Positions 1-11,712 of a stretch of DNA of 64,000 nt are shown here, piece after piece. Numbering within the stretch: position 1 is the first letter of the stretch; each line of letters begins with the position of its first letter. Source of the stretch: Psoroptes ovis (lineage: Eukaryota; Arthropoda; Arachnida; Sarcoptiformes; Psoroptidae); NCBI GenBank assembly GCA_002943765.1, contig PQWQ01000033.1, positions 315,001 to 379,000 of the forward strand. Reading direction: 5' to 3'. The notes below the pieces were generated by a model. That model saw nothing but the letters and a program-made list of their open reading frames with translations, made no database searches and had not been told where the DNA came from. The position numbers and the translations under genes are program-made.

Positions 1-557
1 TTATTTACAAACAAATGTACCACCAAAGGTACATATTACATAAAAGCAAAAACTACCACCACCACCTGTGATTATCATCAAAGAAGACAAACAAACAAAA
101 ACAGAAGAAAAAAAACCAGTAAATTTTCAGTTAACCAGTGATAACCAGTGAACCAGCAGCTGATGATGGTGGTTAGCTTTGAGTGTACAAGAAAATTTAC
201 TTGTTCGTATAACAAGGATATGAAATGACCTACATAACATACTCCAATGATACCCGTCAACTGAGCTGAATATCCACACACTTACACACTTATTTATTCA
301 CATGAAATGACCTGGAAAATAAGGAAATTTTCTTAAGAAAAAAAAATTCCTTGGAAAAATTTTGCCTAATCACTGAATGAATGTGAATGAATGAAGAGCA
401 TCAGGTTAGTAGAGTGCTTTGCTGGTGTTTGTTAATTAGTTAATCGGTTGATTGAATATGATTCATGATAGTGGTGATGATGAGGCACCCTCATTAATAC
501 CCTTCCAAGCCTTATACCATTTACGACATTTATGGTCTTTTCGACCTTTACGCAGCC
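1..557. other. Gene-free left edge
   Basis: No coding region is supported here. It lies downstream of the minus-strand low-complexity gene. A minus-strand AATAAA (plus-strand tttatt, 293-298) could serve as that gene's polyadenylation signal, but this is inference only. The small open frames are AT-rich and featureless. Confidence 0.5.
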
Positions 558-607
558 TTATCCGCTGCGCGACCCTTTCAAAGGTGAGTCAACTGCAATA
601 GGGTCGA
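558..607 (-). CDS. Possible last exon of the low-complexity gene
   Basis: Read on the minus strand, a pyrimidine-containing stretch ends in TTGCAG (AG at 609-608). Joining position 607 to the exon ending at 742 keeps frame and reaches TAA at 560-558 after 16 codons. A second in-frame AG lies 15 nt further in, so alternative acceptor use would remove five residues. Other frames across this stretch also stay open for a while, so the choice is uncertain. Confidence 0.25.
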
Positions 608-741
608 CTGCAACAGGGCACATCAACCAGAATCAAATGATGCTGACGCCCAAAGCAAAAACTGGGTCAGAAGGTTACAGGGTCAGAACCCCTCTTTCAA
701 CTAATCACTTGAATAAATTGAATAAATCGAATTCTACTTAC

Positions 742-2353
742 CAATTTTTTCTTCAGTCATTGATTGTTGGAGTTGTCCATGTTCAGATTGTTGATCATCA
801 CCATCATTTGAATCATTCGAATTTCGTCGAACACAACCATCACCACCAGCGCCACCACTACCACCAACAACAACATCAGGTGTTAACATTGATTTAAGTA
901 TCGGTAATTTTGTACTACGGATTACGGTATCTTTATCATCTTTATGGTCATCATCATGATCACCGTCCTCATCATCATCGCTATGATCATCATTGTTCAT
1001 CGTATTCGAATGATTCGATTCATCAATCGATACATTGGCAGTGGTCGTAATCAACGATGTTTGATGATCATCTTCACCATTCATATTATTATTGTCCGTA
1101 GTATTCGTAATCGAATTATCCACAGAATTCGAATCATTTGTATCGATTTGTACTATCGATTGTTTTTGTTGATTGATGCTCTTAGATGTTGAGGTAGACG
1201 ATTGATGCTTCAATTTTTTGCGATTTTGACCATTTGCATTTGACATTTCGGCCAATGCGGCCGAAATGGTTAAAATAGCCGCAGCTGATTGTGATAATTG
1301 TAACAGATTCGATGAAGATTGATGATGGTTCGTGGTCGATGATGAATTATTGATGGTGGCCGCCATCGTTGTCGGCGATGATAACGGTGATATCGTTGAT
1401 GACAGTGTCGATGATGCGGATGATGCTGATGAACCACATGGTGATGATGGTAATGTTGGCTGCTGGGGCGGCTGATGCTGCTGGGACGGATGATTCAATG
1501 TGGTCGTCGTAGTCGATGGTGATGATGAAGCTGATGATAGTGTTGAACTACTACTAATCGATGATATCGATTGATTATTGGTCATCGCTATCGAATTCAG
1601 ATGACTTTCAACGTTCGAATGATTGGTCAGTGATGTACAAATAGAACCGTTACTATGATCATCATTGTTGATCATATCACCATTGGTATGGTGATGGGTC
1701 GCATTGGTCGACCCATTACTTGATCCATTGGACCCATTTGTAGCGGTTGATAGCGATAAATTAATCGGTAACAAACAATTCTGCTTGGTTTGATAATATT
1801 TTTCATACAGCTCATTGAGGATCAAGGCAGTAGCTTTCAAATTGTTGCATTTAATTTGATTCGTTGTGGCTGAATCAGTCGAAATAGTCGATTTTTGTAA
1901 TTTTGAATCAATCAAATCGCCGTTATTTTCATTGTTTTCAATGGTCGAATCGGTATTTTGGTCATTTTCGGATTGTTTTTGCTGGTGATGTTGGATCAAT
2001 TTCAAATAACATTTACATTCACAAAGGTCAATTAATTGTTTATTTTGTTCTTCGAGCAGCTTTCGAATGTTTTCAAGTAAATTTATTAAATATTCATACG
2101 TCGACAGGGTTTCACGATAATAATCATTCGAACGTTTTAACCGCAGTAATTCGAGCCGATATTGCTGAGACTGTGGCTGCTGCTGTTGGGTCGTTGTTGT
2201 CGGTTGTTGCGGTGTCGTTGGTTGTTGATCGTCCAACAGTTGATTCGTGAGTTGACCGTCGTTCGGCGGCTGAGGGCCGCCGTTGATCGAAGCCATTTGC
2301 TTCTCATGCGAATGTTGTTGCTGCTGTTGCGGTTGTTGTTGAAGGGTCATCAT
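742..2353 (-). CDS. Low-complexity Q/N/S/T/D-rich protein with a short coiled coil (unrecognised)
   Basis: I do not recognise this gene. The frame begins with a tandem ATG (2353) and runs 537 codons to a perfect donor (exon end 742, then GTAAGT), so the in-frame stop just beyond is probably intronic. A plausible acceptor follows at 608-609 (TTGCAG). The next exon would be 607..558, adding 16 residues before a TAA and giving 553 aa in all; this last exon is inference. Residues 1-63 are Q/P/T-rich. Residues about 64-122 (YRLELLRLKR onward) are rich in L, E and K with heptad-like spacing, suggesting one coiled coil ending in a CECKC cluster. The rest is N/S/T/H-rich, with poly-S/T blocks, a strongly acidic DDDEDGDHDDDHKDD stretch and a Gly-rich patch followed by VRRNS. 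Such composition suits a nuclear regulatory protein, but no domain proves it. The long open frame and the clean donor argue that it is real. Confidence 0.6.
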
Positions 2354-3580
2354 GTCTTCAGGTCGATACCTTTAACATCGAAGCTCTTGTTGCGCCAGAT
2401 TTTTGATGATCTTTGAGTACTCAAAGTTTCTCAAATTTCTCAAAGTTCAAAGGGTCAAATTGCACTTGGTGGATTCATTGATTATCACACACGGACACAC
2501 AAAAAACACGATTAATTTGAAAACATTTCACGGGTTAAATGACGTGCAACACGTGTTTTTGGACGTGTAAAATCGAATTTTTTTTTTGTGATTGAAAATC
2601 GAACTTTGACTAATTAATTAAACAGTCAATTAATTAATGCACTTGAAATCATATTAATTAATTAAATCACACTAAAACAGTTCATAAATGAGTTGAATTA
2701 ATAATTTTGATTGATGAGTTCGTTGATTAATTCATGAACAAGAAAAAACAAAACAAAAACAAAAACAGCAAAAAATTCAAAAAGTGTTCCGGGAAAATTT
2801 CCGGATCGAAGAAAAATTTGATTGAAGAATTCGATTGCTGGAAACTTTTTTTGCGCTCGCGTTCGAAATTCACCGAATTCGAAATTCGAATTCATGAAAT
2901 TCACAGAATTCACCGGTGTTCAACAGGCCTCGGGCTTGCACGAGGCCAAAGGTCATCGGTTTTTGATTGTGTCTGTTGACTAAAATTGATTGTACAGGTG
3001 AAAATTTGGAGAAAATTTGAAACTTGAAAACTTAAAAATTTGAAAATCGAATCCTCGTTCAATCACATTGGTCACATTTGTCTCTGTGTGTCAGTCAGTT
3101 AGTATGTTCGGCACGGTTTGCACGGTTTTGAACATCGTCTATTTGAAGATATCATTTGATGCGTTTGCCGATGTCTGTATGTGTTCAGGGCAACAACAGC
3201 CGAATATGTGTGTGCAACAAATCAATTCAAAATTTGATTTTTTCGTCTTCTTCATTCAAAATCTCATCTCTTTGCACCAACCAACGACGATCATCTCTTG
3301 TGTAATTTGTGTGCCGTTGTTTGTGTCTATGACTGTCTGTGCTGTTGTTTGTTCTATGTACACACACCATCACAAGCAACAGCAATAATCAAATGAGATT
3401 GAAATCGAACGAAAATGTGTTGCTGCTGCTGCTGCTAGTGATGCGTGTTCACGTCGAAATTGACGTGTAATTCGTTTCTGTGTTTATGCAATTTTCAATT
3501 TCAACAATTTTCTTCTATTTTTTTTTTTTTTTTATTGAACAATTTGTATGTATGACAAGTGTGAAAGTTGTCGACTGTTA
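2354..3580. other. Gene-free upstream flank of the low-complexity gene
   Basis: AT-rich DNA without a supported exon. It should contain the minus-strand gene's promoter, but no clear TATA box or initiator was identified. It holds several ACGTG words, including the inverted pair CACGTC (3450-3455) and GACGTG (3462-3467), a dyad around GGGAAAATTTCC (2790-2806) and a CTG run at 3419-3436. Confidence 0.5.
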
Positions 3581-3582
3581 TT

Positions 3583-3665
3583 GAAGTAGCGGTACATATT
3601 TATACTATTATGTGTAGGAAGTAGCGGTACTTTTGTTACTGTTTTTGAAAGAGAAGTAGCGGTAC
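3583..3665 (+). repeat. Three GAAGTAGCGGTAC motifs at exact 35-bp spacing
   Basis: The 13-base word GAAGTAGCGGTAC occurs at 3583, 3618 and 3653. The spacing is exactly 35 bp twice, while the 22 bp between copies are mostly unrelated. It is either a decayed minisatellite with a conserved core or a phased binding-site cluster. A related GAAGTAGCG occurs on the minus strand at 27611-27603. Confidence 0.8.
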
Positions 3666-3939
3666 TTAATTTTTTTCCGGGAATTTAAATCTAATATGAA
3701 AGAGAAAGAAGAACATGTGACAAAAGAAAAAATTGAAAAGCACCCGTCAAAAAACGGCGTGCAAACGCCTCGAACAAAGTATATGTTAACAGGATAACCG
3801 TTACGGAAATATTTAAATAAAAAAAATTGAATAATAATAATTACAAACGCACTGAACAGAAGAAGAAGGAAAAATTAAAAAGAAAAAAAAAGAAAGCCAT
3901 TCATTCTTTTGATGAATTTGTGTGTTTACACACTAACAC

Positions 3940-4610
3940 ACCAACACACACACACACACAAGTACAAAAAGATTAGCACACACACACACAGTTAGAGTTC
4001 AAGAATGATCAAGAGGCTCCTCATCAATTGTGTGTGTGTGTTGCTCCCAGAAATTTTTTTTTTTTTCGATTCTCCTCTTTCTCTCCTCTTTTTCTTTTGC
4101 TTACTCTTTCTTCCTCCTCTTTCTCTCTCTGTGTGTGTCTGTTTCTCTTCTTGTGTTTACTCTCGATCTCTTCAAACACGAAAAAAATGTATGCCACATT
4201 CGATTACACACTGAGAAGAGAGAAATCTAAAGCTCCCAGATGTTCCTCGTGACTTCCTCCTCCTCCTCCAGCAACAGCAGCATTAGTATTATCATTAGTT
4301 GTCCCCTCATCACCCTCACTCACCACTCACTAAAAAAATGCTTCTCTTCTTCCTTGTTTATTACCCTTCTTATCGAGAGAGTAAAAAAAAATTCGTGCCC
4401 CTCCGAAAGAGGTGCGCGAAACGAAAAAAAAAAAAACAGCGAGGAGGAGGAGGAGGAGGAAAATGACGGGTGGTGGTCTACCGAATAATGAGGAAAAGGG
4501 GCCATTCGTATACAACATTGTACTCATTTGGTTGTAACAATTTTTCCCCCTTTTCACGCGTGAAAAGAATTTGTGTCATCGTGTGGTGGTGGTGGTGGTG
4601 GTGGTGCCAA
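3940..4610. repeat. Low-complexity block: CA repeats, pyrimidine tract, GAG and GTG runs
   Basis: In order this holds CA-rich microsatellites (about 3943-3990), GT runs, a nearly pure pyrimidine stretch (about 4048-4155), A-runs, a GAG run (about 4441-4460) and a GTG run (about 4582-4606). Many overlapping open frames cross it in several phases. They encode only biased strings, so no gene is called. Confidence 0.85.
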
Positions 4611-4731
4611 GGGTGGCGGCAGCGCCATATAATGTAATTAGGCAAATATCCCCCCCCTTGGCAATCAGTGAGGCGTAAAATACTCACTCAGCGCAACCCG
4701 TTCACACGCAGGCACATGAGTATCACACTCC

Positions 4732-4749
4732 CAGAGGTTGTAGCCTCTG
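4732..4749. repeat. Short dyad CAGAGG-TTGTAG-CCTCTG
   Basis: Perfect 6-bp arms around a 6-bp centre. It belongs to the AGG-(TATA/TAG)-CCT class of dyads scattered through the window. Confidence 0.6.
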
Positions 4750-5277
4750 AATATATCCACTTGGGGACTTCAAGACTTCAAAGGTTCAAAGTTCATTCGT
4801 ACTCCAACCAACTCTTTGCGAATAGAGCAACAGGGAGGAAGGGCGGAGGAGGGCAGAAAAGAGTATTCAAAGAGTACGTTTTCAAATCGGGGGGGGGGTT
4901 TGTTCCTGTTGCTGCTGCTCCGGCAACTTGAGCAAGTTTTGTGGCGAAATTCCAGCACATCTCCACAGAACAATTCGCCTATTTCCACACACACAAGGAA
5001 ACTGATTAAAATTAGGTCAAATACACTTTGAAAAGAGAGAGAGATACACTCAATGTTATCAACTGTGCAACCATCGCCACCACCACCACCAGCAGCAGCC
5101 AAGATACGCATAAAATTACACTCGAAAAAATGAGCCAGCAACGCAAGAGGGAGAGTTGTTGCATGCGATGTTAATGGGGATGACGCCTGATGCTGGTGGC
5201 TTTCAAACCATTGAAGCCTTTTAACGCATGAATCCATGGTAAAGTATAATGAACGTTACGATTTTCGTTGATATTCT

Positions 5278-5299
5278 CAAAAGGGTTAAAACCCTTTGA
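5278..5299. repeat. Short dyad AAAGGGTT-AA-AACCCTTT
   Basis: AGGGTT and AACCCT arms with flanking A and T runs form a near-perfect palindrome. It is one of the clearest members of the covarying dyad class. Confidence 0.65.
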
Positions 5300-5806
5300 T
5301 TTCACCGTTAACCTTTCGAGAGAGTCATTGATAGAAGAGGGCATCTTTTGAATCTTCTAAGTTTACATTTCAGTATAAACATAATAATGCTTTGCACTTG
5401 AATCAATTACAAATTAATTGATTAGCAAGGAAGATCAATACATAGTTCTCATATTCAAAGGCATTTTGCTGCGATCGTTTTGCGTAGTATCTTATTGACA
5501 TACCTGCTCAGAGATGTTATCATCTTTGAACGAGTATCTTACCCTGAAGGGTTGTTTGATCTTCTGAGAGACTTCAAAATCTTGAAACTTGATTTTTCCA
5601 CCTTTTCTTCTTTGAAAAAACCTCGTTACGCACACGCGATCATCCATCAACACAAGCATCGTTAAGATTGTCATTTGGCTGCGCTTGTTCCTGCTGTCAA
5701 ATTGCTGCTTGCTTGAAATTGCGATTAATCAATACAACACAGCAACATGTGTGCCTGACTGTGTCTGTGTATGCAAATGCTTATGGCATAAGCCTTATGC
5801 AAATAT

Positions 5807-5888
5807 TTAGGTTGTCCGATAAGTTCTTACCGATTTTCTCACATGATTCCCTACGATATAATCGGCAGAAACTTTTCGGACAACCTAA
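5807..5888. mobile_element. Mariner-type MITE, subfamily B
   Basis: Runs from TTAGGTTGTCC to GGACAACCTAA with about 30-bp imperfect arms (TTACCGATT / AATCGGCAG inside). It has no coding capacity. Confidence 0.85.
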
Positions 5889-7672
5889 TACATTTGATTT
5901 GATTATGCAAATTACAGGTGGATTTTTGCTGCTTTTGCTGTTCAGGTACGTTGTTTGCATAATCGTTTAAAATTTGTTTGAAAAAACCTTGAAGGTTAAT
6001 TGCACATTTTATAAATACATTCTCAGCTAAATTACATAATAATACTAAATATCAATGAAACGCCTTTGAAATAACCATTGAAGAATTAACTGAATCAATC
6101 GAATCAATTGATTCGAAATTGAGTTGAATTCAGCGGGAAAAAATCCCAAATCTCAAGTCTTCAAACGAATTTAACCCTTTTAAAACCAAAAACCCTTTGA
6201 ATAGTCTCACCTGAAGCCAATAAAACCTCTTAAATCGCTGCGTAAGCTTATACAAAGATAATCAAAGATTTCTAAGAGGAATTTCAAATCAAATTCAAAA
6301 TGATATGAAATTTTGAAATTTCATTCAAAATTATTTGAAAGAATGAAGGTTAACCAAATGAAATGTGGCAGTACAAATCAAACAAAAAAAAACATCGATT
6401 ATTTTCAATGATTTTTTAAATTATCTAATTGAAAATAATAGTAATAATCAAACAGCTTGCGCAACGATTGTGGGCAGCATAATTGAAATTGAAATCGTGT
6501 ATAATTTTCATAGCCACATTCGAAACATTTGAAAGTGTTCAATGAATTTACAATTCATTGAACCATTCGATGAATTGTTAACCTTCGAATTTTTAATTAT
6601 TTAAAATTTTAAAAACTTGCGGAACAAACACAAAGCACAAACAACAGGAACCAATTAATTAATCGAATGATTATGTAATTAACGATGATGTTTCAAATAC
6701 GATATGAATGAAGCTTAATTTAGAGACTTTTCTGAATTCATAGGCTTGCCGATAGCTTGCTGAATCCGTATGCGTGTGTGTGTGTGTGCGTATTCGATTG
6801 AAATCCAATTTTTTCAAGTTTAATTGATAGGCAGATGCCTTCAAGCTATTTGCTTAAGGCTCTAACAGGCTCTAATGAATGAATTATGTAATAATAATGA
6901 TAATCATAATCACTATTAATTATTACTACCAAGACAAGGTCGGAGCTATTAATTAATTTTCGATTAATTAAAGATTAATTAAGAGAATTTTCGAAAATTT
7001 TCTGGTGGCCAGAATCAAAATTACTTGATCTATTCCTTGAAATTTCAAAAGCTTGCTGAATGATCATTGGTCAATGGTGATCAATGTATCATCATCGCTG
7101 TATGGATCATCATGGATGCCAATCGATTTGGTGCAGTGATGCAGGCTGCGCTAGCTATAATTGCTAGCTTATCATCATCATCATTATCATTAAATGTCAA
7201 TAATAATGCTGATAACAATCGTGATTACGAGGGAAAACTTTCATTTCCATATTAATCGATTCGGACAAATTAGTCGAAAAATTCAAAGATAATTTCACCT
7301 TTATGCGTAGCTTACGCATCATACACCGATAAGGCAGATGCCAAGATGCTCCTCATCGTCGATGATCGAAGATGCCTTCCGAATGAAAGATGCGCGAAGA
7401 TGGACAAAGACATTATCCCAGATAGACATTTGTGTTTTGATGTAATTTCAAGGAAAATGTCAGAGAAAAACTTGTGGATACTTGGCTGCTGCCGGAGCAG
7501 CCTCGCTGCGCGCATCCATTTGTCAATCGATCAGGCTCGAAATTACCTTACAAAATGGGCCCCACTGCACACAAATAAGATGACGCCCTGGCTGGCTGAC
7601 TCTTCTTCTCCGACATCGCTGCGCACGGTTGATTTTTGCTTGTTTTTTCAAAATGTTTCTTTGTGCACACAA

Positions 7673-7684
7673 CACGTGCACGTG
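7673..7684. promoter_or_regulatory. Tandem CACGTG E-box palindromes
   Basis: CACGTGCACGTG is two abutting E-boxes, the class of site bound by bHLH proteins. No adjacent gene start is evident, so function is unproven. Confidence 0.35.
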
Positions 7685-8870
7685 CAGGTAAAGGCCCTTA
7701 GTCACGAAATAACTTTGAACTCACCTTTCCAGGACTTTCAAAGAGTCAAAATCAACAAACTGCCTTCCTCCCAAGCAGCCTCTTAGTGTAAACCATTTTC
7801 AAATGTTTCACAACCACCACCACCTTTGAATCCTCTTTCAAACTCTGCTGCGCAAGCTGCTGCTGGATGTTTTTGAAAAAAAAGGGAAAAACTTTAAAAA
7901 TTCAAAAGGTTTAATGTCCGTTAAATAGGACGAGGTTAGTCGAGGTGCACACGAGTCGATTATTGGTGGTGGTGGTTGTAGTGAATTCATTCGAACGCTT
8001 TCACTTTCAAAAAGTTGCGTGGTATTTCGTGTGTATCGTTTCATTCATTCGAACACAAACACTAGCCCTACATTCCATTGAATACACACACACACGGAAC
8101 AACTGAATGCATTGAATACAATGAACGGCCAGATGAACAATGGCTTTCGCCGATGTCGTTTGTTTATTATTGTTAATGTTGATGTTAATGGAATGGAAAT
8201 TATTTCGAAAATTATTTGTAATCAAAGGCTTGTTCAATGTGCTATAGCCTTTTACAACCTCTTTTAAATGCCATAATAACGAAAATTGAAATGAATGTAA
8301 TTTCGCCAGTTTTATTAGAAAGGAGAGCAATAGCTAGTAGCTGACAATAGCTATAGCGCACACCAATTTCTTCGTATCAATTCAACCCTCTCACAAATGA
8401 TTGAGTTTTTTCAATTTTTAAAATTTTCGCGCCATCTCTAATTGATCTCAGAATCGATTAATAGGTCATTGATAATTGATCACTGATCATCATTAGATCA
8501 GTCAGATGATCATCAATGATAGAAATGATTAATTGATTGATTGGAACATTGCAAACATTGCGCAGCGATGCGCAAAGAGATGAAAATTATTCAATTTCAC
8601 TTTGAATTTTCACATCAATTTCATTGTCTATGCGGAGGGGAACAAGGAAGAAATTTTTTTGAAGAAAAAATTCTTCAATGAAGAAGGGAAAAGCACACAT
8701 ATTTCAATTTCAATTTTAACTCTACTAACACAGGGCTAACACACATTCATCCATTCACTTCACATGGCAAAAAATACACACAATTTGCATTCGATTCGAA
8801 ATCAACACACACACAGCCAGAAATCCTTGTCCTCAATTATGAAATTGATGAAATTTTCGAAAATTTTAAA

Positions 8871-8953
8871 TTAGGTTGTCCGAAAAGTTGTGGCCAATTT
8901 TTTGATCATCAACTCTATCGAATTAAGCGGCATGAACTTTTCGGACAACCTAA
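8871..8953. mobile_element. Mariner-type MITE, subfamily A (reverse orientation)
   Basis: TTAGGTTGTCC ... GGACAACCTAA. The inside carries TTAAGCGG next to the right arm, marking subfamily A in reverse orientation. Confidence 0.85.
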
Positions 8954-9445
8954 ATACATGTGAATTTACAGCCATCGAATGTGTTTGCTCGTCCGTATGT
9001 TCATGTGCATCTGTGTGTGTGTGTACGTCTTTGATGTAATAAACATGTCTTCATCATCATGTGTGTACCAATGATGATCGTCAATGGTGTTTGTTTGTTG
9101 ATTCATTAGTTCGATTTGACTTGTCATTTGGCCATCGATGTACGTTTTACGACTTTCCAAGTTTTGTTTGTTTATGTGTGAGAAAAACTATCGATTCCAA
9201 AACCATTTGAATCGATTTGTCATTCATCACACACAATCGGTTGACCATCGAATCGTTCATCGAACTCTTTTCGAATGTTTGTTCGTTCGATGTCTTCCGA
9301 TGATCGGTTCCAGTCGTTGATTTGGAGTTGATTCAATTCAAATTTCGTAATTTTGAAATTTGAGAAAATAGGAATAAAGTAGCGCCATCTTTTGGTCGAA
9401 ATAATAATTGAAAATTTGAATTTTTATTTTAGATTCGATTTTTTT

Positions 9446-10061
9446 TCAATAAAGTTTTAAATGACCAGTTATTCGATCAATCGCCGATCCTTTGGCCGGA
9501 CCAATTGCTATGGCCGTTTTGGTACCGCTTTCAACTTGAGTACGGCCAGCATCTTGTATCAAAACGCTTATTAATCCATTTTGTCGAGCATTTTGCATGA
9601 TTTGCAGCAATTCTTGTTCACTATCAACTTTCAGTACAACTTTTCGCTGGCCACAATCCGTCCATTTTTTCATCAGGTTCGTTGATTTTCGAGCTTGACG
9701 ATACGCGAGGACCTTTTTGGGATTAAAAATGACCAATAAAATCAGGTGATTTCAAGCTAAAACATCAAATACTCACAGCTGCATGTGAACATTGTGCACA
9801 AGCTTTTCCTTTGCCCATTTTTAAATCATTTCGTATGACCAGTACCATTTTGTATTCGTCGTTTGGATCATTTTTGGTTGACATGTCATCAGCTGTGTCC
9901 AAAATGAATTCACTAATCACAGTTGCAGGAGGTTGTATACGTGGTAAAATATTTCGAAATAAAAATTGCCGTACAAACAAGCCAATAGTGATGCCTAAAC
10001 TGAAACCAGTGAATAAAGGGGTGAAATTTTTCGTCAAAAAAGATTTTGCTGCATCAATCAT
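9446..10061 (-). CDS. PTRH2: Peptidyl-tRNA hydrolase 2, mitochondrial (PTRH2/Bit1)
   Basis: Hydrolyses the ester bond of peptidyl-tRNA to recycle tRNA; animal PTRH2 is anchored in the mitochondrial outer membrane and also linked to anoikis signalling (family knowledge). Two exons, 10061..9777 and 9712..9446, are joined over a 64-bp GT-AG intron to give 183 aa, close to the usual length of about 180. Residues about 16-36 form a hydrophobic anchor. The catalytic domain starts near residue 70 with KMVLVIRNDLKMGKGK, then CSHAA (91-95). The second exon carries IQDAGRTQ and ends in GHLKLY, both signatures of the Pth2 family. The start is the only ATG before the anchor. The gene is divergent from p23, with about 720 bp between the two starts. 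No missing key element was seen. Confidence 0.97.
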
Positions 10062-10785
10062 TTTATTATCTTATGATTTATTTAATCATCATAACAAAAA
10101 ACAGTCAATTTTGGTAATGTATGACTTAAGCATGTTGCAACAATTCAAAATCCTGAAAAAAAATGTAAACAATTCAAAAAAAATTGGTCCTGTTCATAAA
10201 GGACGAATCAATTTTAAAACGTCCTATGTGAACGGCATTTTTAGGCCGCAAAAAAAAAACAAAAAAAATGCGGTTTTCATTCATCAATGTATGTACATGG
10301 TGCATACAACAATTGAATTGAAACATACACATTTGTCTATGCATCTATCAATATTGATTGAATCAGTGATGTATTAGATTGTCCGAAAAGTTCATTCTGC
10401 TTAATCACAATAGAGTTGTTCATGAAAATCGGCCAAAACTTTCCGGACAACCATAATATTTATATGTATGTGTGAATCGCGGTGGTTGCACATATGCATA
10501 AAAAGCACATTTTTGCATTTGAGTATTTATGCAGTGTATTTTTACGGTGGTGTATTTTAGCCGATCAATTTAACGTATTTTTTTTGTGAAACAAAATTCA
10601 TCACATTTGACGACTGTAACAATCATTTAAACTTTTAAATTTTTCAAAATCGGGTGTTCCAAAGTCATAAATTCAATTGATTTGCTTCGATTTTCGAACG
10701 ATTAATTCCGTGAATTTCCACCATAATTCAATTTGAATCATCTTGAATCGTCTTAAAGAAATAATCCAAACAAACATTAGACAAA
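10062..10785. promoter_or_regulatory. Shared divergent promoter region PTRH2 / p23
   Basis: This is the whole interval between two head-to-head start codons, so both promoters probably lie in it. A MITE occupies 10374-10456, roughly midway. No TATA box is convincing at either side. Confidence 0.55.
10374..10456. mobile_element. Mariner-type MITE, subfamily A
   Basis: TTAGATTGTCC ... GGACAACCATAA, flanked by TA on both sides as expected for Tc1/mariner insertion. It sits inside the PTRH2/p23 divergent promoter interval. Confidence 0.85.
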
Positions 10786-11712
10786 ATGACGACCAAGTAA
10801 GTGGATGACATTTGATCTGTTTCAGCCGGTTGGATCAACTCTAATTGATTTTTTTTTAAATTTTTCAAAATTTTCACAGACCAGCACCGCTAAAATGGGC
10901 ACAACGTAAAGATTTAATATATTTAAATTTTGAAATACAAGACGTCGTTAATCCATCGATAACATTGGAAAAGGATAAAGTTATTTACAGGTAAGTTTAT
11001 TGGTCAAATTGTCCCAAGATCTCATCTAATTTCATTCGATTTTCGAAATTCCAATTTGACCACTGGTCCTAGAGCCGAAACAAAAGATAATCAAAAATAT
11101 GAAACAATATTAAATTTGTATGGTGAAATAAAACCAAATGAATCGAAATGGTTTAATCGTGATCGTGGTACTGAATTTATATTGATGAAAACTGAATCAG
11201 GTCCATATTGGAAACGTTTGTTGAAAGAAGATACAAAATATCATTGGTTAAAAGTTGATTTTAATCGTTGGAAAGATGAAGATGAAAGTGATGATGATGA
11301 TAATATGAATGGACCGGGTGGTGGTAATTTTGAAGAGGTAAATGCCTTATAAATCCACTTAGACCAAATTCTCTAACCATTCCTCTCTCCTCGCTTTCGA
11401 CAGATGATGAGACAAATGGGAGGCTTAGGCGGTGGAATGCCAGGCATGGGCGGTATGCCCGATATGAGCGGAATGGGAAATTTCGATGATATGGACGATG
11501 TAAGTCGATGATGATCATTCGATCGAATCAACCCTTTCATTTCATTAATTTATTCCAACAAATAACAGGATGAAAAAGATAGCGACGATGAAAATATACC
11601 CGATCTGGAAGATGGTGACAAACCATCATCATCATCGAATGATAATAAAGATGAATCCAAAAGTAATGATGACTCGAAACCTCAAGAAGCTGCCGGAGAA
11701 GTCAAAGAATAA
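10786..11712 (+). CDS. PTGES3: Hsp90 co-chaperone p23 (prostaglandin E synthase 3 family)
   Basis: p23 binds the ATP-bound, closed form of Hsp90 and stabilises client complexes in the cytosol; the vertebrate protein is also named cytosolic prostaglandin E synthase. Five exons: 10786..10796, 10880..10990, 11073..11337, 11404..11499 and 11569..11712, all with GT-AG introns of 66-83 bp, give 208 aa. The CS domain fills residues about 5-115: PAPLKWAQRKDLIYL at the start, YWKRLLKED, and the family signature DFNRWKDEDES. The tail is a Gly/Met-rich segment (MGGLGGGMPGMGGMPDMSG) followed by an acidic end with DSDDENIPDLE, very like the unstructured acidic tail of animal p23. The first exon holds only 11 coding bases, a detail easily missed. 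An AATAAA at 11804-11809 is a likely polyadenylation signal. Confidence 0.95.

Larger units (their letters stand above)
4611..9445. other. Gene-free stretch between the low-complexity gene and PTRH2
   Basis: No exon with recognisable coding quality was found. The stretch holds two inverted-repeat elements (5807, 8871), several short dyads (4732, 5278, 5779), TGCGC-AGCT words (6454, 7144, 7847), a double CACGTG (7673-7684), a GT microsatellite (about 6774-6788) and a G-run near 4890. A 146-codon plus-strand frame at 7346-7786 is noted but not called, because it has no domain and opposite-strand frames overlap it. Confidence 0.55.

Noticed and set aside
532..897. 121-codon plus-strand frame opposite the low-complexity gene
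   Set aside because: The His-rich C-terminal part is only the complement of the minus-strand repeats. The minus strand has the longer frame and the good donor.
4770..5237. 155-codon minus-strand open frame
   Set aside because: It is made of simple-sequence strings (poly-G, CCA and GCT runs) and has no domain. The hydrophobic stretch is not enough to call a gene.
7346..7786. 146-codon plus-strand open frame with several cysteines
   Set aside because: The sequence has no recognisable domain, opposite-strand frames of similar size overlap it, and its open length follows from a locally GC-richer patch containing repeat words.
9811..10377. 188-codon plus-strand open frame across PTRH2 exon 1 and its upstream flank
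   Set aside because: It is largely antisense to a certain gene, then runs through A-rich DNA into a MITE. It has no domain and no supporting splice sites.
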